NCBI GenBank assembly: GCA_030141605.1
Contig: JAQGDQ010000739.1
Location: 18,165 to 82,164, forward strand
DNA length: 64,000 nt
Source of the DNA: Tubiluchus corallicola
Lineage: Eukaryota > Priapulida > Priapulimorpha > Priapulimorphida > Tubiluchidae
Direction: 5' to 3'
Positions within the stretch are counted from its first letter, which is position 1. Each line of letters starts with the position of its first letter. The notes under the pieces were generated by a model. The model saw only the letters and a program-made list of their open reading frames with translations, had not been told where the DNA came from and made no database searches. Positions 1-11,905 of the stretch are shown here, in pieces. A program made the translations under genes and the position numbers.

Positions 1-1434
1 TCTGCTCTCGTTGGGGGTACTTTGTGCCCAGAAACTGCAAATTTTAGTCAGTTTTTAAATTCTGATGCATTCCTTCCTAGTGAGTCAGCAAACATGTATC
101 ATGAAGATCCGTTAGCTATGGCTGTGCAAAATGCCGGCTTAAAAAGTGAGAACGTGGATTTCGGCAATGAATTGGACAAATTGGATCCTAGTTTTCTTAA
201 TTTTCTACTCGGTCCAGAAGAGTACAAAATGCCGGATATTTCTGAACCTACAAATCAAAAGGTTGAAAGTGATGAAGACCTTGAGGACGTAACAACTGAT
301 ACAGGACAACCTGTACGAGAAACGCGCAAAATGCTTGAAGAAACGCTTAAATTTGAAAAGCAGGGTAGAGTACCCTATATACCTGTTCCAACAGACATGG
401 TAAAGCAAAGCGCAGAAATATTACCCCGTATGTCTGAATATGCAGAATCAACTGCTGAAGCAAATGAGTTATCTGTTCAAGAAGTACAGAAGCGCCAAAG
501 CAATATAAGCGCCCTAGATATCGCCCCAAAGCAATCGACTGTGACTTTTCGGAACTGGGAGAAAAGAATAAACCAAAATGGAAACAATCTACTACACTGT
601 AGTGTGATACTAGGACGAGCAGATATGGCCAAACGACTTATTGGTTGCACATCAGATGTGAATGTTGTAAATGTGCTCAATAGGAATAGGCAAACACCTT
701 TACACCTGGCATTGTTAAACAACCAGTTAGATATAGTTGAGATCTTGCTTAGAGCTCATGCAAGCTTAAGCATCGTTGACAAACTTGGTAACACTTGCTT
801 TCACTTGGCAGCAAAGCAAGCGAATCACGAAGCTATGGGACTCTTACAGCAATTCTACTGCAAGAACCTTGGCATGTTTGATTCTGAGGATGGTATAAAT
901 ACTCTAGACATCAAAAATGATGATGGTTATACTGCAGTACATCTAGCTGTGCTCTCAGGCAGCCTTGATTGCATCAGGCACATGCAGGCTGCCGGTACAG
1001 ACCTTGTGATTGGCGATGGAACCGCAGGATGCACAGCGCTTCATCATGCCATAGAGATGGGTAATGCTGATATTGTTAAATATTTATTGGAAGAAAAGGT
1101 CAATCCAAATGTGACTTCATGGAAAGGTGACACGCCACTTCATTTGACTGCTGCTAAAAACTCCTACCAGATAGCAGCATTGTTGATGTCATATGGAGCC
1201 GACCCCAACATACGTAATTCAAGCAGCAGAAGAACTGATGATGAACAGATTGAGTTGGACAGTGAAAATGAGCCTAATGATGTGATCGAAGTAGAGAGCA
1301 ATGACGAACTACAGGGTGGTGGAGATGTTGAGCATGCAATCCTTAGTATTGACAGCAGATATGAATTGGGAGAAGCACCACGAGACCTGACCGAAGATGA
1401 ACGCATGCTCCAAATCCTAAGTGGTGATTATTAG
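1..1434 (+). CDS. NFKB-like: NF-kappaB precursor/IkappaB-like ankyrin protein, C-terminal part (5' partial)
   Basis: The frame is open from base 1 with no ATG near the edge and ends at TAG 1432-1434, so this is the terminal coding part of a longer protein. A CCCAG at 26-30 could be a splice acceptor. About 185 residues of acidic linker precede six ankyrin repeats: NGNNLLH (from about 578), RQTPLHLAL (about 688), LGNTCFHLAAK (about 784), DGYTAVHLAV (about 922), GCTALHHAIE (about 1030) and GDTPLHLTAAK (about 1126). The spacing and the RQTPLHLA, LGNxxxHLAAK and DGxxAxHLA signatures match the ankyrin domain of p100/p105 and IkappaB. In that family the domain masks the Rel homology dimer in the cytoplasm and is removed or degraded after IKK signalling. 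The roughly 70-residue tail is acidic and PEST-like, and no death domain follows. No Rel homology domain lies in the window, so a stand-alone IkappaB/Bcl-3 relative is not excluded. The long linker favours an NF-kappaB precursor. Confidence 0.75.
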   Translation, partial: SALVGGTLCPETANFSQFLNSDAFLPSESANMYHEDPLAMAVQNAGLKSENVDFGNELDKLDPSFLNFLLGPEEYKMPDISEPTNQKVESDEDLEDVTTDTGQPVRETRKMLEETLKFEKQGRVPYIPVPTDMVKQSAEILPRMSEYAESTAEANELSVQEVQKRQSNISALDIAPKQSTVTFRNWEKRINQNGNNLLHCSVILGRADMAKRLIGCTSDVNVVNVLNRNRQTPLHLALLNNQLDIVEILLRAHASLSIVDKLGNTCFHLAAKQANHEAMGLLQQFYCKNLGMFDSEDGINTLDIKNDDGYTAVHLAVLSGSLDCIRHMQAAGTDLVIGDGTAGCTALHHAIEMGNADIVKYLLEEKVNPNVTSWKGDTPLHLTAAKNSYQIAALLMSYGADPNIRNSSSRRTDDEQIELDSENEPNDVIEVESNDELQGGGDVEHAILSIDSRYELGEAPRDLTEDERMLQILSGDY

Positions 1435-2480
1435 ACTGCCGGCAATGATGTAATCTGAGATCACAACTATCAGCTCATGTGGACTTTTACATGACATGCC
1501 AAATTATTTGTAGGAATTTAAACGTTTATGCTTCCCGCATGTTTTGATGCAATTATATTTATAGTTTGTGCATTGCTGACTGGGCCTTTGTTGAACAAGA
1601 TGTTACGATATCTATTTTTTATATACAGCCAATTCTCATTATAACATTCTCTAATGTTATTTGCACTTAGGCATGCAATGCCCATATTTTTGGCAAAACA
1701 AAATGTCTATATATGTGCTTAGACATGAAGGTATTGATGCAGCTTTTTGTAATGCTAAACTTGTTTAAAACCACCATTTGTGAAAGTTTGTACATACCAG
1801 TTCTAATTCGTTTGTAATAATTGTACTATGGTACAAATGCTATTCAAAAGTTGCTTTTTTCAATTCATTATGCAATGTCTATAATAAAAAGTAGGTTGCA
1901 CATGTAATTTTTATTTCATAGAGTTATATGTAGTTGTGCAGTCAAGAAATTTAATGTATATGAGTTTAATGAGTTAGGCAAAAAGGATTTTAGATGCTGA
2001 GCTAGTCAAATTAGTTGAGTGAATGTATGTAGCTACAGAGGCATTTTATGAATTAATTCATTTGTGATGTACATTAATACGTCTTTTTACCTACATGCTC
2101 CAAATGAGATTTAAATGTGATACTGTAGTTAGTATTTTGGCTGTAAAAACTAATGCTTAAATATTTATGCAGTTACTTAATAATTATAGATTACTAGCTA
2201 CAGTTACTTGATATGAGTACTGGTTTGCTATTTGATATTAGCACTGTCTGTGTTATTGGTCCTTGGCAAGCTTTGCTTATGGCATTACACGTTTTGGGTT
2301 AAAACTTGCAGTCTTTGTTTTTTTGTGTGTGATTTTTCGCACTCTACTTATTTATAGTTAATAGTCTATAGTTAGGCTGATTGAACAAATGTTGCAGTTA
2401 AAGGAGAATTACAGTTGTTGTAAAAGTTAGTATTTTGCTATTTCGATGCCAAAGATGTTAATAAAAAATGATTCCAAATT
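1435..2480 (+). other. 3'UTR of the ankyrin gene with two candidate poly(A) signals
   Basis: AT-rich sequence without a coding frame follows the TAG stop. AATAAA hexamers lie at 1883-1888 and 2460-2465 and could give short and long 3'UTRs. The end point is inferred from the second signal. Nothing else is visible here. Confidence 0.45.
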
Positions 2481-2757
2481 ATTATATATTGTCATTTGCG
2501 TTAGTTTCATTATCACTCGGTTGATACCCCATTTTGCGTTTCCAGAGAACAACTATTGTGTATTCATGAAATTATGATAAAGAGGTGGCTCCTCACTGTA
2601 TCTGTGAATATTGGTTATTATCTATGATTCTCTATTGCATGTAGCTGATGTTGATCGGTAATTAATTTTTTGAAGATCGCTTAATACGAACAGGTACATT
2701 TATGACAGGGTTTTTGTGGTAATAAGGTGTCAGTGATTATAAAATCGTACATATTAT

Positions 2758-3364
2758 TAGGGGTGGGCATCGAACATTCAGAGTTTTTTTAGTTTGAATT
2801 AGATTTGAACCTAAAATTATAGATTCAAATAATTAAGCAGTTCAACCACACGTAAAGATGGAAAATAGACGGGGTGACGAAAGATCAAGGTTCACCAAGT
2901 CAACTACTCCTATCCAAATTGAAAAATTGAGTAACCTATCAAATAAAGTATGTACAAATGAAAATAATCAGCAAGTTAGTAAAAAAATGAGACAACAAGT
3001 TCAAATGAGTTTAAATTTAGAAACAATAAATAAATTTGGCAACGAGTAGAGGCAAAATTTGAATTGGCAAACAAGACTAAAAATTACATAGTCTAAATTA
3101 AGAAACTCAGTCCAACAGAAGAAGAAAAAAAATGAAGCAGTGTCAAGTTATGAGATTTGAAAGCATCATGCATTTAGCACAGTTTAGCTGCGATTTCTGT
3201 GCACAATTTTCAAACAAATTGATCTTTGTAAGCTGTTTTTACCGGTGGTGCGAAAATCTTGCAAACACAATTCAAATTTGAAATATCGAAATTCGCATCG
3301 ATTCAAATTCGAAAGTCACAAATTCTATTCCAACTCACTTTCTGGTAGAGGATACTCACCCCTA
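2758..3364 (-). mobile_element. Non-autonomous hAT-like element, copy 1
   Basis: It begins TAGGGGTGGGCAT and ends with the inverse of TAGGGGTGAGTAT, which is hAT-style. Both halves align, in reverse orientation, with the element at 55313-55752: shared segments include the run of T before TAGTT, ATTATAGATTCAAATAATT and TTTCTGGTAGAG near the end. The middle (about 2850-3180) is extra sequence absent from the other copy and holds a 63-codon ORF that I do not regard as a gene. No clean 8-bp target duplication remains. Confidence 0.65.
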
Positions 3365-3494
3365 CTTATTGAAGCTTGTAGCGAATATAAGTCAAACTCA
3401 AAAGCGAATCAGGTGTAAATGTTTAACAGATGAAACTCGTATTGACCAAATCAGTCATCATACTCTGAGCGTCGTTACTAGACAAAACTACTTT

Positions 3495-3896
3495 CTAACA
3501 ATTTTGTATTAGTGGTCGTTGGATGTAATAGCTCCTTAGCAGTAGTGTCAATTTAAAATCTTTTGCACTCTTCTCAAAAAAGTCCTTTAAATTTTCTTTG
3601 TCACTATTTTTTGGAAAACCCTGCAGTACGTTTCTTTGTCGATCCCCAATCCTCGATTTTCTTTTCTCATCCACAAAATGTAATGTAATGTTTTGCTTGT
3701 TTATGAAAGTAGCAAGGGATAATGCAGAACAGTTTGTTGCATCAACGTATTGCTGAATCAATAGAGAATCTATCATTATGCTTTTAAAATCTATTGCAAA
3801 AGCCTTGCACGCTTTATAGTCTGTGAGAGTTGGATCAATGTCAGTGATATTGTTGTCAAACTCAAGATCCTGCAAAACATCTTGCAGATGTCTCAC
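3495..3896 (-). CDS. Unrecognised 133-codon open frame, possible exon or decayed gene
   Basis: A 402-bp open frame on the minus strand is long for this AT-rich sequence. It begins at a GTG just after an in-frame TAA; the first ATG is internal, about 40 codons in. The product would be charged and soluble, rich in Asp, Lys and Leu, with no signal peptide or membrane segment. I recognise no family. A weak acceptor-like AG lies just upstream on the same strand, so it could be an internal exon, or a fragment of a transposon protein next to the hAT element at 2758-3364. Confidence 0.25.
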   Translation of the reverse strand: MRHLQDVLQDLEFDNNITDIDPTLTDYKACKAFAIDFKSIMIDSLLIQQYVDATNCSALSLATFINKQNITLHFVDEKRKSRIGDRQRNVLQGFPKNSDKENLKDFFEKSAKDFKLTLLLRSYYIQRPLIQNC

Positions 3897-3899
3897 ATA

Positions 3900-5765
3900 C
3901 TTGCTTTACTGATCATTCAATCTTTGTATGTTTTTAGATCATCTTAGGCTCCGCTCTGCTTTAATCTGTATTTGGGGGTTGAGGTACAGAAAATTTTAAG
4001 GCCATTCACGGTTCAACTGGAACAATTAATCACTGAGTTTTTGAGTTGTTGCCTTACTCTTCAAAGCTGCAGGCTGTGCGAGATGCGGCATGCTTCCCCA
4101 CTGAACATTAACGGCACGACAGAATTTCTGTTATCATTTTTTTGTAATGTATTGTTCTGCACTACTTTTAGTTGACTCTGTACACCCTTTGCACTTAAAA
4201 AGCAGAAGACTGTACAACACACCCTACACTTTCTTTATTGCAATCTTGTCTTGAACATTCATCACGTTAAAAAAATATTAGTGGATATGAAACATGCTTT
4301 ACATTACTTTTGTCGATTTTTTACAAAAATACTTTGTTTGCTGCTCCATTATCAGTTACTTCAAGCTCATTTCATAATTATAATTATAATTATAATTATA
4401 ATAGTTTTATATCATTACTGTATGAATGTGTATGTGAAACCAATTATCTTTTTTATTAGTAGCAAAATTTTACTTGGCTGGACCTCCTGCATTTACACTT
4501 TTGCATTTCTAAATGGTACCCCTTTGCTTTGAGGCAAATAATGCCTTGTTTCAACCAATCTGTATAAAAACCATGTTTTTTCTATTCCACTCTCTTCTCC
4601 AGTAAGTTGAAGTGCAGCACGTAGTCGCGGCGTAAAAAAGCTGAATTGAACTTGTCCATGATGTACTATGGCAAAGTAGACCCATACTATTTTCAGCGGA
4701 ATTGGAACTTGGCTGGAAGTTGGAACTTCTGTAAGAAATTTTGTTTCGGAAAAATCTTGGAAAATTACTTTTGTTAATGATGTAAAATGTGAAATTTGAT
4801 TTCCGATAAGTAATAATAAACGTTACGTCGATACATAAAATCCTACGTTTACGCGTAAGCGGTGCATTTATTGCGTTGAGCTTGCATTGTACTTTATGGT
4901 GGTATAAAATAAAGCACGGTAGGTACGTAACTAGAGAATATTAACAAATTTGCGCTGTAGGATCACTGCTTTCATGCAAAAACAGATGTCTGAAATGTCT
5001 AATTGTGTCTATTAAAATCAAATTCTCATAATTTTTCTAAATATATAATGACATTATAGAAACCCGTATTGTGATATAATATGGCAACACAATGAAGATA
5101 TAATACGTCTGTCTATTAATAACTAAACCACACACATATATTATATATATGCCTAAGATGGTTGTGCAGATCATTACTAGCACTTAGTGAATGTTGACAT
5201 GTAGTGTTGGTGAAAGTTTTTGTGTTTTTATTAGTTCTTTGTAGTTGTAGCTTAAAATATGAGTTTATAAAAGCAAATAATTTATTATTAGATTTAAATA
5301 AGTAAATAACTTGTAGAAACTCACATTTTTGCAATGCTGCGTAATTGTATTTGTTGGCTTTTGTATTTTTTGTATTTTGTTTTTCTTTGTATTTTTTGCC
5401 ATGGTACATTATTATATTTGTACAATAAAACTGAATTGAATTGTTCACTGATGTGAGGCATAATAGAAGGATGATTTGTCTTTGTACCGTGTTTTAATAA
5501 GCATCCCATTTATTAACTAATTCCATTTTTTTGTACCAAAACTTCACAATGAAAGTTTAAATTTCTCTGTATCATGGACTGTTTAACAAACTTCTCTATA
5601 ATCTAGTAGACACACTGAATAAGCTTAGCTAAGTAAATTTTGTGTAATGTTTTTAACATTTTGCTTGTCTAAAAGAAATGTAAATTAGTTTTTACTTGTA
5701 ATTTACACTAAAATAAATGCTAATAAATTATGGTGCAGTATAAGTTTCTTAACAAAAGATACTAG
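3900..5765. other. No gene seen; AT-rich intergenic
   Basis: Six-frame reading gives only short frames without family signatures. A TAATTA-type hexanucleotide tract lies at about 4374-4402. AATAAA followed by CTGAATTGAATTG near 5425 resembles the 3' end of a LINE-type retrotransposon but is too short to assign. Confidence 0.5.
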
Positions 5766-5769
5766 TCCT

Positions 5770-6706
5770 GTCACAATACATCGATGCATATTAATAGCTT
5801 TCATTATGATACGCGTACTGCCAAAATGCACTTGTATCGTGGTAGTCTGAGTTCACGATACAGTCGACCCTCGTTAAACCGGACCCCGTTAGCCCGGATA
5901 TCGGATAAGACGGACGTCATCCGTGGTAAAGGAGACTGAGTGATTTCCGTCCGCGCCGGAGCACTAAACACAACACGGCCTATCAACTGTACATTAATGT
6001 CTTTATCCTCACAGGTTAACTATTTTAAAGTAATATACAGTATAGTATATAGTGCACAGTATATAGTGCAATGTATATAGGCCTTATTAAGGTGATTATT
6101 CCTGTATAATATAGACCATATATAGGCATATCGGATAAATCGGACAATCGGCTAAACCGGACACCCCCCAATTACTCCGGTTTAACAAAGATTGACTGTA
6201 TTCGGCAAATTAGCATGTGCTTGACTGTATGCTGATAAAAATTATGTGACGTAATTCAAGATTCAGCTATAGAGTGTATTGGTATGTAGCAATCAGTGCA
6301 GTGAGCAATAAAGTTGACTTGACGCAGGTGCTGCTAGCAGCCAAGGCAGTTGAAATTGCAATGTGTTTATTCTGTAGTAGGCAAACTACATCGTTTGCAT
6401 ATAATAAACTTGTGAAATGGTAAACATGAAGCAGAAAATGCATGAGCAACTTTTAAACCTAAAGTACAGTGCAAACAATAGCTTACACATTACACAGTAA
6501 TTAATAAAATGAAACAGTTAATCAAGTTATTTTAGCATTTAGCACTGTTGGTTGATAAATATGTTTCGCATTTATTATCAACGGCTTCATCTAGTGTTTT
6601 TACAAAGCCTGCAAATGTTAACTGAGGTGTATCGTGATACATATTGCATCATGTGGATAGTATCGTATTGTATTGTATATCGTACTGTCTTGTATTGTAT
6701 TGTGAC
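5770..6706. mobile_element. Possible hAT-like element hosting a nested pogo-like MITE
   Basis: GTCACAATACA at 5770-5780 is exactly inverse-complementary to 6696-6706. Just inside both ends lie ATCGATGCAT and GTATCGTATTG type repeats common in hAT-like elements. A second element (5861-6198) interrupts it. No flanking target duplication is visible, so the boundaries are tentative. Confidence 0.4.
5861..6198. mobile_element. Pogo/Tigger-like MITE with TA target duplication
   Basis: The left end CAGTCGACCCTCGTTAAACC and the inverse of the right end, CAGTCAATCTTTGTTAAACC, match at most positions and continue with GGA on both sides. TA flanks both sides (5859-5860 and 6199-6200). The 338-bp body has no transposase. 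The TIR form (CAGTnnAnCnTnGTTAAACCGGA) is typical of pogo/Tigger-like elements. Confidence 0.8.
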
Positions 6707-7153
6707 TTAAGTGTAATGTTATAGTCCTAAAAGATATGATGTCTCAGTCTACTGCATCATTCTCTGGTGAAAGAAAGAGAGCCAGAGGGTAATTTGTGCT
6801 TAATAAGTGGTCGTAGTATTCTTTGTAAGATCTCAAAGAGATGTTTTTACTTTTTAGTGATCTTATATTATTTTTTACATTTTCATTGCAGAATTTTTGT
6901 TAATTCTTCTCATCCTGTTTTGTAAATGATAACTGCAGCTGAATGAGTTGATACCGAATAATGGTTCTGATTCTTGTCATTATTAAACTGTCTCAATTCT
7001 CCGCTGTATAAAGTAAATTCACCTATGATGTTGATTACGGAAATGTTATTTTTGCAAAAATTCAGTATCCAAAATGAAAATGCGTTCTAAAGCAGTGCAA
7101 ATCTGTCTAAATTTTCCTAAATTATATGTTGCTTGATTTATAATATAAAATAT

Positions 7154-7845
7154 TAGGGATGGGACCGGTTCTGGTCCGGATCTTCAGATCCGCCACATTT
7201 GGTTGGTCCGGATTTGGTAGTTTTGAGTCCACTAAACCTACTGTGCTTCATTTAAGTCATACATAGTTGTAACTAGCTCAGTGTTGTGATCAACTTGTAC
7301 ATTTAAGCGATGAAATATTTGCTTACGTCTTGCTAGGTTACCCATAGCCTCCTGGAGCAAACTTAGATTAGAAAAAAAATGTAACAGCCACGCGTGCGAG
7401 CATCACCATATTTGCAAACACTGTAAATCCTTGAAAATAAGTGTACGAGAGGCACGATTACTAGTCTGTGTAATCGGTTGCCGTTTACTACAAAAAAATT
7501 TTTTAGATGCTGTCCAAAAACTGTACATGCTTTCTCTGCAGCTTGCATTTTGCAATTTCTGAAGGAATTTTTGTGGAATATGCAAAATAAAGGTGACGAA
7601 TACTTCAAACTTCTCAACGTCCCAGTACTAATTATTTTAATTTACAATAATGATGTAACTGAAGAAAGGCAGTTAGACAACTTCAGGGATATAATAAATA
7701 CTTAAAACGTTTTTACTATTCAAGAACAGGTATTTTCAAAAACACTGTAGACATATTTAAATGAAATGCCAGTTTAGATCCGGTCTGGGTCTGACCCGGC
7801 TATATGTGCCATAATCTGGATCTGGTAAACATGGACCTATCCCTA
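7154..7845. mobile_element. Non-autonomous hAT-like element with perfect 8-bp TSD
   Basis: The left end is TAGGGATGGGACCGG and the inverse of the right end is TAGGGATAGGTCC. The 8-bp duplication TAAAATAT flanks it exactly (7146-7153 and 7846-7853). Subterminal GATC/GGATC-type short repeats are present on both sides. An internal frame at 7478-7705 (+) has no recognisable transposase motif and is not called. Confidence 0.85.
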
Positions 7846-8204
7846 TAAAATATTCAGTCTAGAAACTTCTTTTTATACTGTAAAAGCACCATGTCTAATA
7901 AGCCTTTTCACAATTCCAGCGATTGATGATAATCATGAATAGGTCAAAGGTTAAGTCAAAAGTTAGAAGGAAACAGTTTAGTTCACATTATTTTTGAGGT
8001 ATAGACACTGATTCTTCTTTATATAGCAAAGCAATTCGAATAGCCAAATGATTACTGTATGTGCTTAGCAATGGCGAGTCCGTTCAGTGATTGAATGGGG
8101 GTTTCAGGTTCAGTGCTATTCCTAGGAAGTTTCGTAAGCCATATATTAGGGTTTTTACCTGATTGAGGAAGGATGTATTTATTCTTACATCCTGATTGAG
8201 GTTA

Positions 8205-8430
8205 CTGTATGTGGTTAGTAATTGAAGTTAAGCAATGGTGAGCTTGATAAGTGAGTGGATAGGTGGCCACATCCATACGTCGCTAAAACATCTTTGCTGG
8301 TCCAATGACTGTTGTTAAAGGATTGTGTTTCGTAATGAACTAGGTTGCAGTCCCACCACAATCACCTTTATTGAGTCAGTGCTGTCACAGTGGCTGGGGT
8401 GGTGGATCTCATCTGCCAATGTGCTAAATT
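8205..8430 (+). mobile_element. 5S-rRNA-derived SINE, copy 1
   Basis: Positions 8224-8268 match the internal promoter part of 5S rRNA: GAAGTTAAGCAATG, then GAGTGGATAGGTGGCC about 20 bases later (5S has GCTAAGC ... GGATGGGTGACC). The body continues to GCAGTCCCACCACAATCACC, which resembles the 3' parts of the copies at 11.5 kb, 28.6 kb and 42.5 kb. A partial second head lies just upstream at about 8055-8100. Confidence 0.6.
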
Positions 8431-8449
8431 GCATAAAAATAAGGTAAGT

Positions 8450-10730
8450 TTATAAACAGCCAGAGACCAAGACATACTAACTATGCTAGTTACAAAACAA
8501 GGGGCCCAGTGAATTCCCATTGTCTAACTGGCTAACTGATATTGTGGATCAGATTGAGACAGTGTTAACTGGGCACAGGCATCTTGGAATGTTGTTGCAG
8601 CTCTGTAACCTGTGCACAGATGTAAGCACGTGTAATTGCATAGATTTCACAGCCATCTTGTACATCCTGCTTAGACAACTTAGCAAGAAGGTTTGTTGGG
8701 TAACACAAACGAAAACAGAGGCTGCTTTGTGAAATTATGAAATTAATTAACAAAATTAAAGCTACCGCCAGTGATTTCCACAAGCTACTAGGTGACATTT
8801 CCAGAGTCAGCAAAGCAATCAACTAAGTAATGTAAATGTAAACGCTATCGTACACGACGTGCGACATTTTTGTCGAACAAATTGTGCCGTGATGTCATCG
8901 GCAGTGAAAAGTTGGAATGTCAACAGTGAACCGAACACGCGCATGTGACGTGTGAATGTGAATGACCTGTCCTCCGGTTCCGACAGGAAACTAATTAGTG
9001 TGCAAATCAAAAGCTGATCAGGCACGCATGCCTAAGTAATAAGATTGTTTAAGAGTTTTAAGAACTATCCTCCCAGGAATTCAGGATGCAGTTATCATCT
9101 AGCATTCTCTGTGCTTCACTAATTGGCATACATTATTACATGAATCCGTCTGACATGAGAATTTATCCCACGTACAAGCAGTGTACATATCGTGCAGCTG
9201 GAGGGCTTGATAGTAGCTGGATGTTAGCGCCATCTACTGCGAAATCAAATAGCTTAAATTCACTTAACTGTAAATATATGCCTATGATAATTTTTAGTAA
9301 ATTCAGCTTGCATGGGAATGTCATGTGCAAGCAATAGTACCTGGATATACGTGTGCGTAGTTATGAAGGCGGTTATGTAAATATGTAATTACAATGTGTA
9401 AACTTTGTTGTAGTTTGCAAGTTCGTAAATACTATAAAGTTTATACTGTAAATATATATAAATAAAACAGAAATATCTTCATAAAATATGCCGCCACTTT
9501 ATAAGGTGTTTTAAAATTTAAATTCCTGTTTAGCGGAGTTTAGTTTTTATTGTTGTTAAAGTTTATTGTTTGTTTTGATAAGCTGAGGTTTTGGGTTAGT
9601 TTAACCTAGGAGAAATTACTGACATTAGTTATGACATGACAGTCTTTAGTTTGCTGTTTAGTGAATGATTGTCAGGTTATGTGCAATGTTTGTGCATGAC
9701 ATTATGTGTCTAGAAACGCCGTTGTCATGGCAACGTTGGCGCAATGCTTGGTTGTGATGCATTGTTTTAATTTGTTCTATTTTTTAGAACTGACTGTGAG
9801 CATTGTTTTTTTCTTTGTCCCTAAACGCCAACAATTCGCTCAAAGTTCTCGATCAGCTATAATTGCTTCTCATATTTTTGCAATGGACGCTTTTGTATGC
9901 GAATATTTGTTGTTTATTGATTCATTTTAATCTTGTCTTGTTTTTTATGGAACTCGAAAATCATTTGCCTGTTCGCTACTAACTTACTTGCTTTTGGAAG
10001 AACACCACTACCAGTCAATTAATTGTAAGAAGTCTTTCTGGAAAAGATATCCCCTTGAAACATATCGATCTATCACTTATCAGTATCAAAGGAAGGTCAA
10101 CGTCAGTTTGTACATGGGCAACATTCATATAGTGCACCATGATAATGAGCTGTCAATCTGTCACCTTTATTTTATTAACTAAGTAACGACCTAACAATGA
10201 TCTTACGTCATTGTTACCAACTTAAAAATGTAGTATTCTTGCTCCTGTGTGACACGTTGTGTTATTGCAAAATGGCAAGTACTTATTAGCAGAAGTCACA
10301 AGACTTTTCCTCGAAGTCAAAGATCACCATCCCAGCTGAACGTTTGTCGCCCATAATTGTGCAGGGGAGGGAAAGCAATTGTGGCGCAGTGTTATATTGA
10401 ACAAGATGCTTTCCCAATTAATTAACTACGTATGAAGAAAGAAAATTGCTGCAAAGTTTCACAAGTTATCTGTGTGGTGCGCAAATCCCCAGAACTTAGT
10501 TGCGATTGACACTAGATAAAAATGAAGTATTATACAGCCAGATTGCAGCTAAGACGATAAAAATATCTATGTTAAATCGCTACATTTTTGTATTTTATTT
10601 GTTTTCAGGTTTTTGGAAGAAGGTTGTAAAGTAATTGTAGCCAGGATAATTAACTCAGTAATTTCTCTTTCCATAGACACGAGGTGAGTAAATAAGGTTC
10701 TGCTTACACTAAAATCTTCTTGATTTACCC
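8450..10730. other. No gene seen; intergenic
   Basis: Only short frames below 100 codons, none with a family signature or splice context. AT-rich single-copy-looking DNA. Confidence 0.5.
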
Positions 10731-10737
10731 CCGTTAT

Positions 10738-10751
10738 AATTATTATTATTA

Positions 10752-10793
<42 letters not shown>

Positions 10794-10860
10794 TGTCGTT
10801 TTGTTTCTTTAATATCTCGCACATGCACAGGGCTAGGGCCACGAAGCTCAGAGGACACAC
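10738..10860 (-). mobile_element. LINE 3'-end remnant with (AAT)n tail
   Basis: On the minus strand a frame reading RCPLSFVALALCMCEILKKQ (about 10855-10800) leads directly into an AAT/ATA microsatellite (10738-10795). A coding end followed by a simple-repeat tail is the usual structure of CR1/L2-like LINEs. Only the end is present, and the family is not identified. Confidence 0.35.
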
Positions 10861-11524
10861 TCTCCTTTATGCTTATATGTTACCAGTGACCCCTGTGTCA
10901 AAGGTCACGGAGTGGACTGGGCTAGTTGTTGTTTTATAAATGATTATCCCCATTTTTGCATATGAATCTCCCCAACCACTCAGGTTAAATGGCCGTAGTA
11001 GAACGTAGAAGCGAGCTTGTAGTTAAGAGGGAAACAATTATGTGATAAAGAGTTCCTCAGGGAAGAGGCCCGAGTGAAAAAACTCGAAAACTCGATTTGT
11101 AAACAGCCATTTGAAAGTATCCATGTCACGCATAGCAATGCCTCTAGTTAATTTTACAGCTAACTCGTGATCTGATAATTAGCAAGTGTTACTGTAAAAC
11201 ACGATCCCAATGCGTCACGCGTCGAGCGTTCAGAGATTAATTAGCAAATTCAATTGATAATTAGTGCGGGGTTTTGTTGGTTTTCTGATAATTTAAATTT
11301 ATGAGAAACTGTCATGTTGATCTAATTAGGCGCACGCGTTTATATAAATTCTTGTGTTGTTCAATTATTATTGCCTGCATTTAGGCAGACTGTGCAGCAC
11401 AATAGTTGAATTTGAATTTTGAAGTTGCATGTTTCTAGATTCATGTGAACATTAAAATCATGTGATTTATTTAGTTTAGATGTGTCACTGCTGATTCAAT
11501 GTAAATTCGTTTCATTGTTAACGA

Positions 11525-11905
11525 GAGGTTACCTGAGTGGTCATTGTGTGTGCTTAGCAGACAACAAAGTTAAGCATCATCAAGGCTGATCAACGTGAAT
11601 GGATAGGCGACCAACAATCGTTCAATATCTGCCCAGGTTAATTTCATTCACCGGTGTAGGCTGATTGTAGCTGTTTAGTGTGATTGTGAAAAGATGTAAG
11701 ATAATGAGACTAAGACACTAGATCTCCGAGATGGGGCATTGAACCAGCAGAAGTGTCTTGGCCTCCTTCACTTCGGAAAATGTTGAGACACTTCAACTGT
11801 TCAGGGTCTGATCATGGCAATCTTTGAATTCGAGGTAGAGACTGGTCCTGCCATAACAGTGAAATGACGCAGTCCCTGCCACTAGTGCTGTATTCTGGTT
11901 TGCAT
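11525..11905 (+). mobile_element. 5S-rRNA-derived SINE, copy 2
   Basis: Positions 11567-11612 read AAGTTAAGCATCATCAAGGC, then GTGAATGGATAGGCGACC. These are the A-box/IE and C-box parts of the 5S rRNA internal promoter. The downstream body ends near ACTGGTCCTGCCATAACAGT and resembles the other copies. Confidence 0.65.

Noticed and set aside
2858-3049. 63-codon Lys/Asn/Gln-rich ORF
   Set aside because: Lies inside the extra interior of a non-autonomous hAT-like element; composition is that of AT-rich DNA.
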